DNA of 64,000 nucleotides from Pseudomonas hefeiensis (GTDB lineage: Bacteria > Pseudomonadota > Gammaproteobacteria > Pseudomonadales > Pseudomonadaceae): the NCBI RefSeq assembly GCF_030687835.1, contig NZ_CP117449.1:3968001-4032000 (forward strand), read 5' to 3'. Positions 47,713-57,768 of this stretch are shown here, piece after piece. How positions within the stretch are numbered: the stretch's first letter is position 1; the number at the start of each line of letters is the position of its first letter. Made by a program: the position numbers and the translations under genes. Under the pieces are notes generated by a model that searched no databases, was not told where the DNA came from, and saw only the letters and a list, made by a program, of their open reading frames with translations.

Positions 47713-48461
47713 CAAATCACCCCCGCAACGTTTTTCAATTTATCCACCAACTCGGCCACCGAGCCGACGTTGATCCCCGCTTTGCGCACTGCGGGCGGGA
47801 CCACCCCTAATAAACGAGCGTGTTCCTTCACGCTCGCGCCCAAGGTGTCAGCGGCAATGATTTCAAGCGGTTTTTTCTTGGCTTTCATGATGTTCGGCAA
47901 CGAGGCGTAGCGCGGTTGATTCAGGCGCAAGTCGCAGGTCACCACGGCCGGCATGGCGAGGGCGAGCACCTGGCTGCCACCGTCGACCTCACGCTCGACC
48001 ACCCATTGCCCGTCGACATGATTGACGGCGGAGGCGTAAGTGGCCTGACCGCTGCCGATCAACTGCGCGACCATTTGCCCGACCTGGTTGTTTTCCTGGT
48101 CGATCGCCTGTTTGCCGAACAGGATCAATTGCGGCTTTTGCTGATCGATCACTTTGCTCAGGTACTTGGCGACATTGAGCGGTTCGAGTATCGCACTCGT
48201 CTCGATCAGCAGCGCCCGGTCCGCGCCGAGCGCCAATGCCGTGCGCAGTTGTTCCTGGGCGGCCGACGTGCCCACCGAGACCACCACCACTTCGGATGCC
48301 AGCCCCTTCTCCTTGAGGCGAATCGCCTCTTCCACCGCGATTTCGCAGAACGGGTTCAAGGCCATTTTCACGCCATTGAGCTCGACATCTGAACCGTCGG
48401 CTTTCACCCGGACCTTCACATTCGGGTCGATGGCGCGCTTTACCGCAACGAGTACTTTCAT
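47712..48461 (-). CDS. etfB: Electron transfer flavoprotein beta subunit
   Basis: This 249-residue EtfB begins MKVLVAVKRAIDPNVKVRVK and has the AMP-binding loop (VVSVGTSAAQEQLRTALALG, near residues 64-83). The family signature ends in LPNIMKAKKKPLE. It heads the etfBA operon. A longer reading to 48605 lacks family similarity and is rejected. Its promoter region, shared with the dgcA-like gene, contains an inverted repeat also related to one upstream of a tetR gene. Confidence 0.95.
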   Translation of the reverse strand: MKVLVAVKRAIDPNVKVRVKADGSDVELNGVKMALNPFCEIAVEEAIRLKEKGLASEVVVVSVGTSAAQEQLRTALALGADRALLIETSAILEPLNVAKYLSKVIDQQKPQLILFGKQAIDQENNQVGQMVAQLIGSGQATYASAVNHVDGQWVVEREVDGGSQVLALAMPAVVTCDLRLNQPRYASLPNIMKAKKKPLEIIAADTLGASVKEHARLLGVVPPAVRKAGINVGSVAELVDKLKNVAGVI

Positions 48462-48575
48462 GGTTCTTCGCAGAGCCCCTTGCACTTTGGATCGATGCGC
48501 GATGGCCGGCCGCACGAGCCGGACCACCCCTGTTTCGACTGGATGGTAATCCTGGTTTTTCCGCCGCGCAAGAAA

Positions 48576-48616
48576 AATGTACACCTGTGTCCCAATCGTT
48601 GACACACATGAACATT
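48576..48616. promoter_or_regulatory. Imperfect inverted repeat in the etfB/dgcA-like divergent promoter
   Basis: AATGTACACCTGTGTC (48576-48591) is mirrored by GACACACATGAACATT (48601-48616) with 13 of 16 positions matching and a 9-base spacer. The sequence AAATGTACACCTG, starting at 48575, is identical to one inside the dyad at 54277-54300 upstream of tetR. This points to a shared operator. Confidence 0.65.
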
Positions 48617-48671
48617 CGACATACCGTTATGTCAAACCAAGCCTGATGTTCTGTTCCCGGAGCGCAACACC

Positions 48672-50708
48672 ATGTCCAGCGATCCTCTGCTGCAGCCCTA
48701 TAAGATCAAACACCTGACGCTCAAAAACCGGATCATGACCACCTCCCATGAGCCGGCTTATCCTGTCGACGGTATGCCGAAGGATCTGTACCGCGCCTAT
48801 CACGTCGAACGTGCCAAGGCCGGCGTGGCGCTGACCATGACTGCGGGCTCCGCCGCCGTTTCCCGGGACAGCCCGCCGGTGTTCAACAACGTGCTGGCGT
48901 ACAAGGACGAAGTGGTCAAATGGATGAAGGACCTGACCGACGAATGCCACGAACACGGCGCGGCGGTGATGATCCAGTTGACCCACCTGGGGCGCCGCAC
49001 GCGCTGGGACAAGGCTGACTGGCTGCCGGTCGTCTCGCCGTCCCATCGCCGCGAAGCGTCCCACCGGGCCTTCCCGAAAAAGATGGAAGAGTGGGACATC
49101 GACCGGATCATCAAGGATTACGTGGACGCCGCCGAACGCATGAAGGCCGCCGGTCTTGATGGCTTGGAACTGCAGGCGTATGGGCACCTCATGGATCAGT
49201 TCTGGTCGCCACTGACCAACGATCTCGACGGGCCCTACGGGGGTTCGCTGGAAAACCGGATGCGCTTTACCTTCGATATCTTGCGGGGCATCCGCAAGCA
49301 ATGCGGTGAGGATTTCCTGCTCGGGGTGCGCTACACCGGCGATGAGGGCCTGCCCGGCGGCTTCGGCGCCAGCGATGGCCTGCAGATTTCCCACATGCTC
49401 AAGGACAGCGGCCTGGTGGACTTCCTCAACGTCGTTCGCGGGCACATCGATACCGATGCCGGCCTCACCGACGTGATTCCCATCCAGGGCATGCGCAACT
49501 CGCCACACTTGGATTTTGCCGGCGAGATCCGTTCAGCCACCGGTTTCCCAACGTTCCATGCGGCCAAGATCCCGGACGTCGCCACGGCGCGACACGCCAT
49601 CGCCTCCGGCAAGGTGGACATGATCGGCATGACCCGGGCGCACATGACCGACCCGCACATCGTGCGCAAGATCATCGAAAAGCGCGAAGAGGACATCCGT
49701 CCCTGCGTCGGCGCCAACTATTGCCTGGACCGCATCTATCAGGGCGGCGCGGCGTATTGCATCCACAACGCCGCCACTGGCCGCGAAACCACCATGCCCC
49801 ACGAAATCCCCAAGGCGTCGGTCAAGCGCAAGGTGGTGGTGATCGGCACCGGCCCGGCAGGCCTGGAGGCGGCACGGGTGGCCGGCGAACGTGGCCACGA
49901 CGTCACGGTGTTCGAAGTAGCGGATCAGCCCGGTGGGCAGATCCGCTTGACTGCCCAGAGCGAGCGTCGCCGCGAGATGATCAGCATCATCGACTGGCGC
50001 ATGGCGCAATGCGAACGACTGGGCGTGAAGTTCCAGTTCAACACCTGGGCCGAAGCCGAGACCGTCATGGCCGAGTCGCCGGACGTGGTGATCGTCGCCA
50101 CCGGCGGCTTGCCCCATACCGAGGTACTCAAGCAGGGCAATGAACTGGTGGTGTCGACCTGGGACATCATTTCCGGCGACGTCAAGCCCGGCCAGAACGT
50201 GCTGATCTTCGACGACGCCGGCGATCACGCGGCGCTACAAGCGGCCGAGGTCATCGCCAACAGCGGTGCGAAACTGGAAATCGTCACGCCGGACCGGTCG
50301 TTTGCGCCGGAGGTGATGGCGATGAACCTGGTGCCTTACATGCGCAGCCTGCAAGACCTGAACGTCACCTTCACGGTCACCTATCGGGTCGACTCCGTGG
50401 AGAAGCGCGACGGTCAATTGGTGGCCAACTTCGGTAGCGATTACGGCCAGGTGCACAAGCAGCGCGTGGTCGATCAGGTGGTGGTCAACCACGGCACCCT
50501 GCCCCTGGACGATTTGTACTTCGAACTGCGCCCGCATTCGAGCAATAACGGCGCGGTGGAACAGCACGACCTGATCGCCGGGAAAACCCAGAATATCGTG
50601 ACCAACCCGCAGGGTCGTTTCCAGCTGTTCCGGATCGGCGACGCGGTGTCGGCGCGCAATACCCACGCGGCCATCTACGATGCGCTGCGGCTGGTGAAAG
50701 ACATTTGA
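48672..50708 (+). CDS. DgcA/StcD-like flavin-dependent N-demethylase (OYE-type plus FAD/NAD domain)
   Basis: This 678-residue enzyme has an N-terminal Old-Yellow-Enzyme TIM barrel (FMN) and a linker cysteine cluster. A C-terminal Rossmann region follows (VVVIGTGPAGLEAARVAGER, about 395-414). It is similar along its whole length to DgcA, the dimethylglycine demethylase subunit, and to stachydrine-pathway N-methylproline demethylases. Cluster cysteines are C345, C351 and C363; the second cysteine of trimethylamine dehydrogenase (C348) is Ala here. The product would be formaldehyde, consistent with the following frmA. No dgcB-like gene is in the window. Confidence 0.88.
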   Translation: MSSDPLLQPYKIKHLTLKNRIMTTSHEPAYPVDGMPKDLYRAYHVERAKAGVALTMTAGSAAVSRDSPPVFNNVLAYKDEVVKWMKDLTDECHEHGAAVMIQLTHLGRRTRWDKADWLPVVSPSHRREASHRAFPKKMEEWDIDRIIKDYVDAAERMKAAGLDGLELQAYGHLMDQFWSPLTNDLDGPYGGSLENRMRFTFDILRGIRKQCGEDFLLGVRYTGDEGLPGGFGASDGLQISHMLKDSGLVDFLNVVRGHIDTDAGLTDVIPIQGMRNSPHLDFAGEIRSATGFPTFHAAKIPDVATARHAIASGKVDMIGMTRAHMTDPHIVRKIIEKREEDIRPCVGANYCLDRIYQGGAAYCIHNAATGRETTMPHEIPKASVKRKVVVIGTGPAGLEAARVAGERGHDVTVFEVADQPGGQIRLTAQSERRREMISIIDWRMAQCERLGVKFQFNTWAEAETVMAESPDVVIVATGGLPHTEVLKQGNELVVSTWDIISGDVKPGQNVLIFDDAGDHAALQAAEVIANSGAKLEIVTPDRSFAPEVMAMNLVPYMRSLQDLNVTFTVTYRVDSVEKRDGQLVANFGSDYGQVHKQRVVDQVVVNHGTLPLDDLYFELRPHSSNNGAVEQHDLIAGKTQNIVTNPQGRFQLFRIGDAVSARNTHAAIYDALRLVKDI

Positions 50709-50712
50709 GGTC

Positions 50713-50745
50713 ATGCCCCTGATCCCATGAATCAGGGGCATTTTT
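50713..50745 (+). terminator. Rho-independent terminator after the dgcA-like gene
   Basis: ATGCCCCTGAT and ATCAGGGGCAT form an 11-bp perfect stem with a 7-base loop followed by TTTT. It begins 5 bases after the stop. The next gene, frmA, starts 24 bases later, so frmA may be partly insulated or may have its own promoter. Confidence 0.88.
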
Positions 50746-50747
50746 GA

Positions 50748-51893
<1,146 letters not shown>

Positions 51894-51936
51894 GATCCGG
51901 TCGATCGTCCAATTACCCCATAGAAAGGAAACCAAG

Positions 51937-52320
51937 ATGTCCGTTTTTACCCATGTCACCGTCGGCACCAACAACCTGGCAAAAGCACGTGCGTTTTATG
52001 ACGTCACCTTGAAAGAAATCGGCCTCAAACGCGTTGCCGACCTCGACGAAGCCGGCTCCATCTGGGGCGTCGACAAACCATCCTTCTTTGTACTCAACCC
52101 GGCCAATGGAAACCCGGCTTCTATCGGCAACGGTGTCACCGTGAGCTTCGAAGCACCGAACCGTGCTGCGGTCCTGGCTTTCCATGCTGCCGCGTTGGCA
52201 AACGGCGGCGTATGCGAAGGCCTGCCAGGTCCTCGTAGCTGGGCTGACAATGCCTACGCCGCTTATGCGCGTGATCTGGACGGGAACAAGCTGGCGGTGT
52301 ACTGCTTCAAAGCCGAATAG
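51937..52320 (+). CDS. VOC (glyoxalase/bleomycin resistance-fold) family protein
   Basis: This 127-residue protein has two beta-alpha-beta-beta-beta modules of the vicinal oxygen chelate fold. It starts MSVFTHVTVGTNNLAKARAF and ends AAYARDLDGNKLAVYCFK. The usual first metal ligand H in FTHVTVGT and a later E are present. Its function is unknown; glutathione-adduct or small-molecule chemistry is possible next to frmA. It is 43 bases downstream of frmA and probably cotranscribed. The start follows AAAGGAAACCAAG. Confidence 0.85.
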   Translation: MSVFTHVTVGTNNLAKARAFYDVTLKEIGLKRVADLDEAGSIWGVDKPSFFVLNPANGNPASIGNGVTVSFEAPNRAAVLAFHAAALANGGVCEGLPGPRSWADNAYAAYARDLDGNKLAVYCFKAE

Positions 52321-52369
52321 GATTGGCGGTTGGGGTGAATATCCGTTGCTGGGGTAGCGGCGGCTGGCG

Positions 52370-52500
52370 GTTCCTCCCTTACAGCGGGTCACTTTTGGAA
52401 GAGCCGGGAGCCGGACCTGCCAAAAGTAACCAAAAGCGCTTTGCCCCACCACTCGGCACCTCGCTTAGGCTCGGTTTGCCCCAGATCAAGATCAAAAGCG
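52370..52500. repeat. Pseudomonas intergenic repeat (GGGTCACTTTTGG / CCAAAAGTAACC type)
   Basis: The stretch around 52375-52440 has GGGTCACTTTTGG followed by GCCAAAAGTAACCAAAAGCG, then CCACCACTCGGCACCTCGC. This resembles a longer repeat family common between genes in fluorescent pseudomonads. It follows the VOC gene stop. I assign it from memory of that pattern only. Confidence 0.5.
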
Positions 52501-52544
52501 AGGCGGCCTGACAGCCGGCCTGGTTTGGGTGGGCCGCGTTTCTC

Positions 52545-52635
52545 CTGTGGGAGCGGGCTCGCTCGCGAAAGCGGTGTCACAGTCAATGAATATGTTGGAT
52601 GTGCTGCCCCCTTCGCGAGCAAGCCCGCTCCCACA
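52545..52635. repeat. Pair of inverted REP elements
   Basis: CTGTGGGAGCGGGCTCGCTC at 52545 and its partner GAGCAAGCCCGCTCCCACA ending at 52635 form the standard inverted pair. The class is the same as at 10090. Confidence 0.85.
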
Positions 52636-52680
52636 AAGGGTTTGTGTTGGGCATGGATGTTGTGTCTGCTGAAGATCGAA

Positions 52681-52705
52681 TGTGGGAGCGAGCCTGCTCG
52701 CGATG
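52681..52705. repeat. Single REP element
   Basis: TGTGGGAGCGAGCCTGCTCG starts at 52681, a half-pair directly beyond the preceding REP pair and just before the end of the proC-like gene. Confidence 0.75.
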
Positions 52706-52739
52706 CGGTAGTGGCCGTTACCCGACACCGATCGTTTTA

Positions 52740-53525
52740 TCAGGCTTGAAGCCCCTTGCGGGCCACCGCGGCACCTGCTTGCAACGCCCTTCCAATCTGC
52801 TCTTCGAAAGGTCCCTGGCTCATCGCCTGCAAGGCGGCAGCCGTTACACCGCGATAGGCCACCAAAGCGTCGATCATCTGCTGTGCATCACGGTTGGCCA
52901 ACAACTGGCTGCTGTTGACTACGACATTTTTCGCGGCAAGCTGCGCGATATCATCAGGTATGCCGGCCAGCATCGCCTGATGGGCCAGTGCCATCATCAA
53001 CAAGGCCGGAAAGGCCGGACCGGTGCCTGAGAGTGCCGAGAGGTAATCGATGAAGTCCTCCTCCTGGACTTCAGCAGCGGTGCCCACACATTCAAACAAA
53101 CGCTGCACAAGGATTTTCGTCGTCGCCGCTACCCCGCCCGAACAATACCAAGGCGTAAAGGACTGCTCGATTTCCACCGCCGCATTGGGCATCGCCCGTA
53201 CGACCGCCGAAGCCAAGGACTGTGCAGCAATTGCCTGCGCCGTGATGCCGGCCATCAAGGAGATCACGGTTTTGCCCGTCGCATTGATGTTCAAGCTGGC
53301 GAACTGCTCGGGGCGAACCGCGATGATCACGATGTCGCTGCGATCCACCAGGTCCTGGTTGTCCGTGACCAGACTGGCACCTTGTTGGACCAACGGATGG
53401 TTTCCCGAACGATTGGAAATGACCAGGTTTCCCGACGGCACCAGTCCCTTCGCCAAGACCGCCTTGGCAATCGAGCCGCCCAGCCAGCCGGTTCCGCCAA
53501 TGATTCCCACGGTCTCATTGATCAT
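52740..53525 (-). CDS. ProC-like pyrroline-5-carboxylate reductase family protein
   Basis: This 261-residue protein has a Rossmann start GIIGGTGWLGGSIAKAVLAK, which differs from the usual GAGNMA of ProC, and a helical C-terminal domain. That domain contains LSALSGTGPAFPALLMMALA (ProC: SGSGPAY) and YRGVTAAALQAM (ProC: GGTTAAAL). It is a diverged member that probably reduces a cyclic imine with NADPH; the substrate may not be P5C. It overlaps the end of the tetR gene and forms an operon with it. The start 53525 follows AAGGTTCCGCCG; an ATG at 53540 is an alternative. Confidence 0.8.
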   Translation of the reverse strand: MINETVGIIGGTGWLGGSIAKAVLAKGLVPSGNLVISNRSGNHPLVQQGASLVTDNQDLVDRSDIVIIAVRPEQFASLNINATGKTVISLMAGITAQAIAAQSLASAVVRAMPNAAVEIEQSFTPWYCSGGVAATTKILVQRLFECVGTAAEVQEEDFIDYLSALSGTGPAFPALLMMALAHQAMLAGIPDDIAQLAAKNVVVNSSQLLANRDAQQMIDALVAYRGVTAAALQAMSQGPFEEQIGRALQAGAAVARKGLQA

Positions 53526-54222
53526 CGGCGGAACCTTCATCGAAAGTATCCGTCAAGGGAACAAAGACCCCTGGCTCTTTTTCGGCATAGCCGAACTTCC
53601 CATAGAAACGATCCAGCTCACGCTGCTTGGGGACTTTGCCGGTGAAGATGCTCACGTAATGAGGAATGCGCTGGAAGCGCACGGTGATCAGCTCAGTCGT
53701 GTTCATGGTGATGTAGCCGATCTGCGTCAGGTAGATCGTTCGGGCCCGAGCATCAGCCCCCTGAGTGTCATAGCCAAAGCGCTTGAACATGCTCGCCAGG
53801 GCGTTCATTCGCTGCTCGTCCACAACTGCGACCTCCTGGGCCACTTCAGCGGACTGAAGCGCCCAGCTGCGCACGGCAAACTCGAACTGCGAGTCGAACA
53901 ATTGCGGGTTGAGCCAGCACTCGAACACATTCAGGATCGCCTCGGAGATGCTTTCAGCATAGCTTTCACTTTGCCGTATCAAGCCCCCCGTATTGGTCTC
54001 TCGCCAGCGAGACAACAACGCCGCCAGCAGTTGCTCGCGATCCTCGAAGAACCAGTAGAAGCTGGTACGTGACAAGCCCAGGCGCTTGGCCAGCGGCATG
54101 ACTCGAACCGCATCGATGCCCGATTCCTTCAGGGCCTCGTAGGCCGCTTCCAGCCAGCCCTCCGGCGAGCCCCGCCAGCCTGCGTCCTGGGCCTTGCCGC
54201 GTGCCTTCCCTACCTGGGGCAT
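53515..54222 (-). CDS. TetR-family transcriptional regulator
   Basis: This 235-residue regulator has a helix-turn-helix at about residues 37-56 (VRVMPLAKRLGLSRTSFYWF). A large ligand-binding C-terminal domain follows, containing SWALQSAEVAQEVAVVDEQR. It is the first gene of an operon with the proC-like gene. The perfect dyad 55 bases upstream is a likely autoregulatory site. A related sequence between etfB and the dgcA-like gene suggests that it also controls that promoter. The ligand is probably a pathway intermediate. Confidence 0.88.
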   Translation of the reverse strand: MPQVGKARGKAQDAGWRGSPEGWLEAAYEALKESGIDAVRVMPLAKRLGLSRTSFYWFFEDREQLLAALLSRWRETNTGGLIRQSESYAESISEAILNVFECWLNPQLFDSQFEFAVRSWALQSAEVAQEVAVVDEQRMNALASMFKRFGYDTQGADARARTIYLTQIGYITMNTTELITVRFQRIPHYVSIFTGKVPKQRELDRFYGKFGYAEKEPGVFVPLTDTFDEGSADDQ

Positions 54223-54276
54223 CTTTGCTTACCTTCTTTAAAATAATGCGTAACGCGAATGTACTAGCATGACCGT

Positions 54277-54300
54277 CAAATGTACACCTGAGTACATTTG
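54277..54300. promoter_or_regulatory. Perfect dyad operator upstream of tetR
   Basis: CAAATGTAC and GTACATTTG are separated by ACCTGA, a 24-base palindromic site typical of TetR operators. The inner AAATGTACACCTG is repeated exactly at 48575-48587. A partial copy (GAATGTACTAG) lies at about 54258. Confidence 0.75.
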
Positions 54301-54682
54301 ATTGACTTTTCTGCCCGAGAAGTGGTGAGTCATTAATGATAAAAACTCATGAGGCACTGACATAAAATGGTTTGTCAGCAAAAGGCACCTGGATAACTAT
54401 CTCCCACAGGCAACGGACTCCAAACCAAAACAACAACGAGCCGCCATCATGAATCTTGCAGTGCACACCTCTGAAGGACACTCGACACCCGGCCAAAGAA
54501 TGCCGGGACGACTGGCTTTGACACACACGTCATCTGTTACTCATCCCCTGCCCAAACTTCGATAACTGCTTATTACGCGACGCCTCGTGCCGTCGCTTTG
54601 TGTTGCCTGGAAACCTGGCACACGAAGCTGCGCCCGGGCGGTTGCTGGCGTGCGATTTCTTTCCATCAGCCGGATTAGTGAT
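54301..54682. other. Intergenic region upstream of the Cbc-like transporter
   Basis: The 382 bases are AT-rich at 54300-54380 and then contain a CGACACCCGGCC...GGGACGACTGG stretch. A 38-codon frame from 54449 (MNLAVHTSEGHS) has no strong ribosome site and is not called. The promoter of the permease gene must lie here. Confidence 0.4.
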
Positions 54683-55531
54683 ATGTGGATTACACAAGAG
54701 AAGCTTCCACTGGGCGAACAAATCGCCCGGTATGTCGAATGGTTGACTCAACATGGCGCAGGTATTTTCGACGCCATATCGTTGTCGTTGTCGGGCGTCA
54801 TCACCGCATTGACCAACGCGCTCCTTTGGTTCAACCCCTTGGCGTTGATCGTTGTATTTGTCCTGCTTGCCTATTACATCCAACGCAAGGTGAGCCTCAC
54901 CCTCTTCGTGGCCCTCTCGTTCCTGCTGATATTCAATCTCGGCTACTGGCAGGAGACCATGGAGACCCTCGCCCAAGTGTCCTTCGCCACACTCGTCTGC
55001 GTGGTCATCGGCGTACCGCTAGGCATCGTTGCGGCACATCGACCCTGGTTCTATACGGTCTTGCGGCCAGTCCTCGACCTGATGCAGACCGTGCCCACCT
55101 TCGTCTATCTGATCCCTACCCTGACGCTCTTCGGCCTGGGTGTGGTTCCAGGGTTGATATCCACGGTGGTATTCGCCATCGCCGCCCCTATTCGCCTGAC
55201 CTACCTGGGCATCTGTGACGTACCCGAAGAGTTGATGGATGCCGGCAAGGCCTTCGGCTGTTCGCGCCGCCAATTGTTGGCGCGCATCGAACTGCCCCAT
55301 GCCATGTCCAGCATCGCCGCCGGTATCACCCAGTGCATCATGCTGTCATTGTCGATGGTGGTGATCGCCGCACTGGTGGGCGCCGACGGCTTGGGCAAGC
55401 CAGTGGTCAACGCCTTGAACACCGCCGATATCTCGATGGGTTTTGAAGCCGGCCTGGCGATCGTGCTGCTGGCAATCATCCTCGACCGAATCTGCAAACA
55501 ACGTGAAGCCGTGAAAAGAGGTGACGCATGA
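54683..55531 (+). CDS. Cbc-like quaternary amine ABC transporter permease
   Basis: This 282-residue inner-membrane permease of the CbcW/ProW family has six to seven helices. The EAA loop is EELMDAGKAFGCSRRQLL, about residues 184-201. The start MWITQEKLPLGEQIARYVEW resembles CbcW of the choline-betaine-carnitine system. Upstream in-frame codons are rejected for lack of similarity. The stop overlaps the ATPase start (ATGA). No binding protein is adjacent; the one at 45677 is a candidate partner. Confidence 0.9.
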   Translation: MWITQEKLPLGEQIARYVEWLTQHGAGIFDAISLSLSGVITALTNALLWFNPLALIVVFVLLAYYIQRKVSLTLFVALSFLLIFNLGYWQETMETLAQVSFATLVCVVIGVPLGIVAAHRPWFYTVLRPVLDLMQTVPTFVYLIPTLTLFGLGVVPGLISTVVFAIAAPIRLTYLGICDVPEELMDAGKAFGCSRRQLLARIELPHAMSSIAAGITQCIMLSLSMVVIAALVGADGLGKPVVNALNTADISMGFEAGLAIVLLAIILDRICKQREAVKRGDA

Positions 55532-56751
55532 GCATCATCCGTTTTGAAGACGTCGACGTCATCTTCTCGGCCCGTCCGAAGCCCGCACTGGATTTGCTCG
55601 ATCAAGGATTTTCGCGGCCGCAGATTCTGCAGAAAACCGGTTTGATCGTCGGTGTGGAAAAAGCCAATCTGGAGATCAACAAAGGCGAGATCTGCGTGCT
55701 CATGGGCCTGTCCGGCTCCGGCAAATCCAGCTTGTTGCGTTGCATCAACGGGCTGAACACCGTCAGTCGCGGCAAGCTGTTCGTCGAGCACGAAGGCCGA
55801 CAGATCGACATCGCCTCCTGCACCCCGGCCGAACTGAAGATGATGCGCACCAAACGCATCGCCATGGTGTTCCAGAAGTTCGCCCTGATGCCTTGGCTGA
55901 CGGTGCGCGAGAACATCAGCTTTGGCCTGGAAATGCAGGGCCGGCCGGAAAAAGAACGCAAGAAGCTGGTGGATGAAAAACTCGAACTGGTGGGCCTGAC
56001 CCAATGGCGCAATAAAAAACCCCATGAGTTGTCCGGCGGTATGCAGCAACGGGTCGGCCTGGCCCGCGCCCTGGCGATGGACGCCGACATCCTGCTGATG
56101 GACGAACCGTTCTCGGCCCTCGACCCGTTGATTCGCCAAGGCCTGCAAGATGAGCTGCTCGATCTGCAGCGCAAATTGCACAAGACCATAGTGTTCGTCA
56201 GCCATGACCTGGACGAAGCCCTCAAGCTGGGCACGCGCATCGCCATCATGAAAGACGGCAAGATCATCCAGTACGGCAAACCCGAAGAGATCGTGCTGAA
56301 TCCGGCCGACGACTACGTGCGTAACTTCGTCGCCCACACCAACCCGTTGAATGTGCTGTGCGCAAAAAGCTTGATGACCCCGCTGGACCAGTGCGTTTTC
56401 GCCCGTGACGAATACTGCCTGGATACGGCTCAAAACCTGTGGATGGTGGTGAACCCGCAGCGTCATTTGGCCAGCGCTCGAAAAGGCGCCACAACCGCAC
56501 ACGTCCAATCATGGAATCCGACCGAGCAAATCGAGACCTTGGCTCGACAGCCCACTTGCGTACCGTCGACGACTACCATGCGCGACGCCCTGCAGATTCG
56601 CTACGAAACGGGCCATCCCCTGATCGTGCAGGACGAGGCCGGTACTGTCCTGGGCATATTGGGCGACGGTGAACTGTATCGGGCACTGCTGGGGCACAAC
56701 CTGTCGCACCCCGCGCTTTCTGAACCCGCAAGAGAATCTTCGGTGGCTTGA
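55528..56751 (+). CDS. Cbc-like quaternary amine ABC transporter ATPase
   Basis: This 407-residue ATPase starts MSIIRFEDVDVIFSARPKPA, like CbcV. The P-loop GLSGSGKSS is at 60-68, followed by ELSGGMQQRVGLARAL and ILLMDEPFSALDPL. A C-terminal region from about residue 285 aligns with the CBS-like regulatory part of the family. In P. aeruginosa CbcV/CbcW serve several binding proteins for choline, betaine and carnitine. This copy is not beside bet genes and is probably a paralogue with its own substrate. Confidence 0.92.
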   Translation: MSIIRFEDVDVIFSARPKPALDLLDQGFSRPQILQKTGLIVGVEKANLEINKGEICVLMGLSGSGKSSLLRCINGLNTVSRGKLFVEHEGRQIDIASCTPAELKMMRTKRIAMVFQKFALMPWLTVRENISFGLEMQGRPEKERKKLVDEKLELVGLTQWRNKKPHELSGGMQQRVGLARALAMDADILLMDEPFSALDPLIRQGLQDELLDLQRKLHKTIVFVSHDLDEALKLGTRIAIMKDGKIIQYGKPEEIVLNPADDYVRNFVAHTNPLNVLCAKSLMTPLDQCVFARDEYCLDTAQNLWMVVNPQRHLASARKGATTAHVQSWNPTEQIETLARQPTCVPSTTTMRDALQIRYETGHPLIVQDEAGTVLGILGDGELYRALLGHNLSHPALSEPARESSVA

Positions 56752-56781
56752 TTCACCAGGCAACGGCGTTGGAACACACCT

Positions 56782-57720
56782 ATGCAACCCAGCGATATCG
56801 ATAAAAAGGTCAAGGGCTATCGGCGGTTGATACCGTCGATGACGGCGTTGCTGGAATTTGAAGCCGTGGCGCGGCTGGCCAGTTTCACCCTGGCAGCCCA
56901 AGAGCTGGGCGTGACCCAGGCGGCCGTCAGCAAACAAATCCGGTTGCTGGAAGATACCCTGGGGACCAAGCTGTTCCATCGACTTCATCGGGCGATCAAG
57001 CTGACTCACGAAGGCTATGTCCTGCACCTGGTCGTCGCCGAGTCCATTCATCGCATGGCCAGTGTCTTCGACAAAATTGCCGAGGGCATTGGTGAGCAGG
57101 AGATCACCATCGCCTGCACGGAGGCGTTTTCTCACTTGAGGATACTCCCCAGATTGATCGCTCTGCGCACCTTGCAACCGAAGTTGAAATTGCGCTTGAT
57201 GACGCAGCAGATCTCGCCAAGTTCATATCGGGATGACGTCGACCTGGCCATCCGTTTCGGCAATGGAAAATGGGAGGATGGCAGTTCAGTTTTCCTGTTC
57301 GATGAAGAAGTTTTTCCCGTTTGTTCGCCGGCCTGGCTTGCCGCCAACACGGCCCCTTCGTCCGTTACCGATTTTTTGGACACGGCGCTGATTGATTCGG
57401 ACTCCACCCTGGAAGGCTGGATGACCTGGAACCGTTGGTGCCGGGAGCTCGGCGACCTGCGCCCCAAACTCAACTATTCATTCCGCTGCAGTTCCTACAA
57501 CGATGCGATCCAGGCGGCCATCCAAGGCCATGGCATTGCACTGGGATGGAGCCGGCTGATCGCGCACCGGCTCAACAGCGGTGAACTGATCAGAATTACG
57601 CCCTACGTGGTCAAGCCAAAAGACGCTTATTACCTGGTTGTTCCGAGCGGTCGAAAACTTGCTCCCATCACCCAGGCACTGATCGATTGGCTGCGGGACG
57701 ATAGTTATCTAAGCCATTGA
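56782..57720 (+). CDS. LysR-family transcriptional regulator (GcvA-like)
   Basis: This 312-residue regulator has a helix-turn-helix at about residues 34-56 (SFTLAAQELGVTQAAVSKQI) and a substrate-binding domain from about 100. It is like the LysR proteins at 30934 and 60347. It lies 30 bases after the Cbc-like ATPase gene and just upstream of the Rieske gene at 57859. A clear LysR-type dyad lies between, so it probably regulates that gene and its reductase. Confidence 0.88.
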   Translation: MQPSDIDKKVKGYRRLIPSMTALLEFEAVARLASFTLAAQELGVTQAAVSKQIRLLEDTLGTKLFHRLHRAIKLTHEGYVLHLVVAESIHRMASVFDKIAEGIGEQEITIACTEAFSHLRILPRLIALRTLQPKLKLRLMTQQISPSSYRDDVDLAIRFGNGKWEDGSSVFLFDEEVFPVCSPAWLAANTAPSSVTDFLDTALIDSDSTLEGWMTWNRWCRELGDLRPKLNYSFRCSSYNDAIQAAIQGHGIALGWSRLIAHRLNSGELIRITPYVVKPKDAYYLVVPSGRKLAPITQALIDWLRDDSYLSH

Positions 57721-57747
57721 TTTTATAGATGTTTAATACCACTTTTA

Positions 57748-57768
57748 CGCATAACGCAAAGTTATGCG
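57748..57768. promoter_or_regulatory. LysR-type operator upstream of the second Rieske gene
   Basis: CGCATAAC and GTTATGCG are separated by GCAAA, an 8-bp perfect dyad. Its core ATAAC-N5-GTTAT fits the T-N11-A LysR box. It lies 27 bases after the LysR stop and 90 bases before the Rieske start. Confidence 0.65.

Noticed and set aside
46912..47910. 332-codon plus-strand frame
   Set aside because: It is antisense to etfA, whose FAD-binding motifs are intact.
54449..54565. 38-codon frame starting MNLAVHTSEGHS
   Set aside because: It has a weak ribosome site, no recognisable features, and lies in a promoter region.
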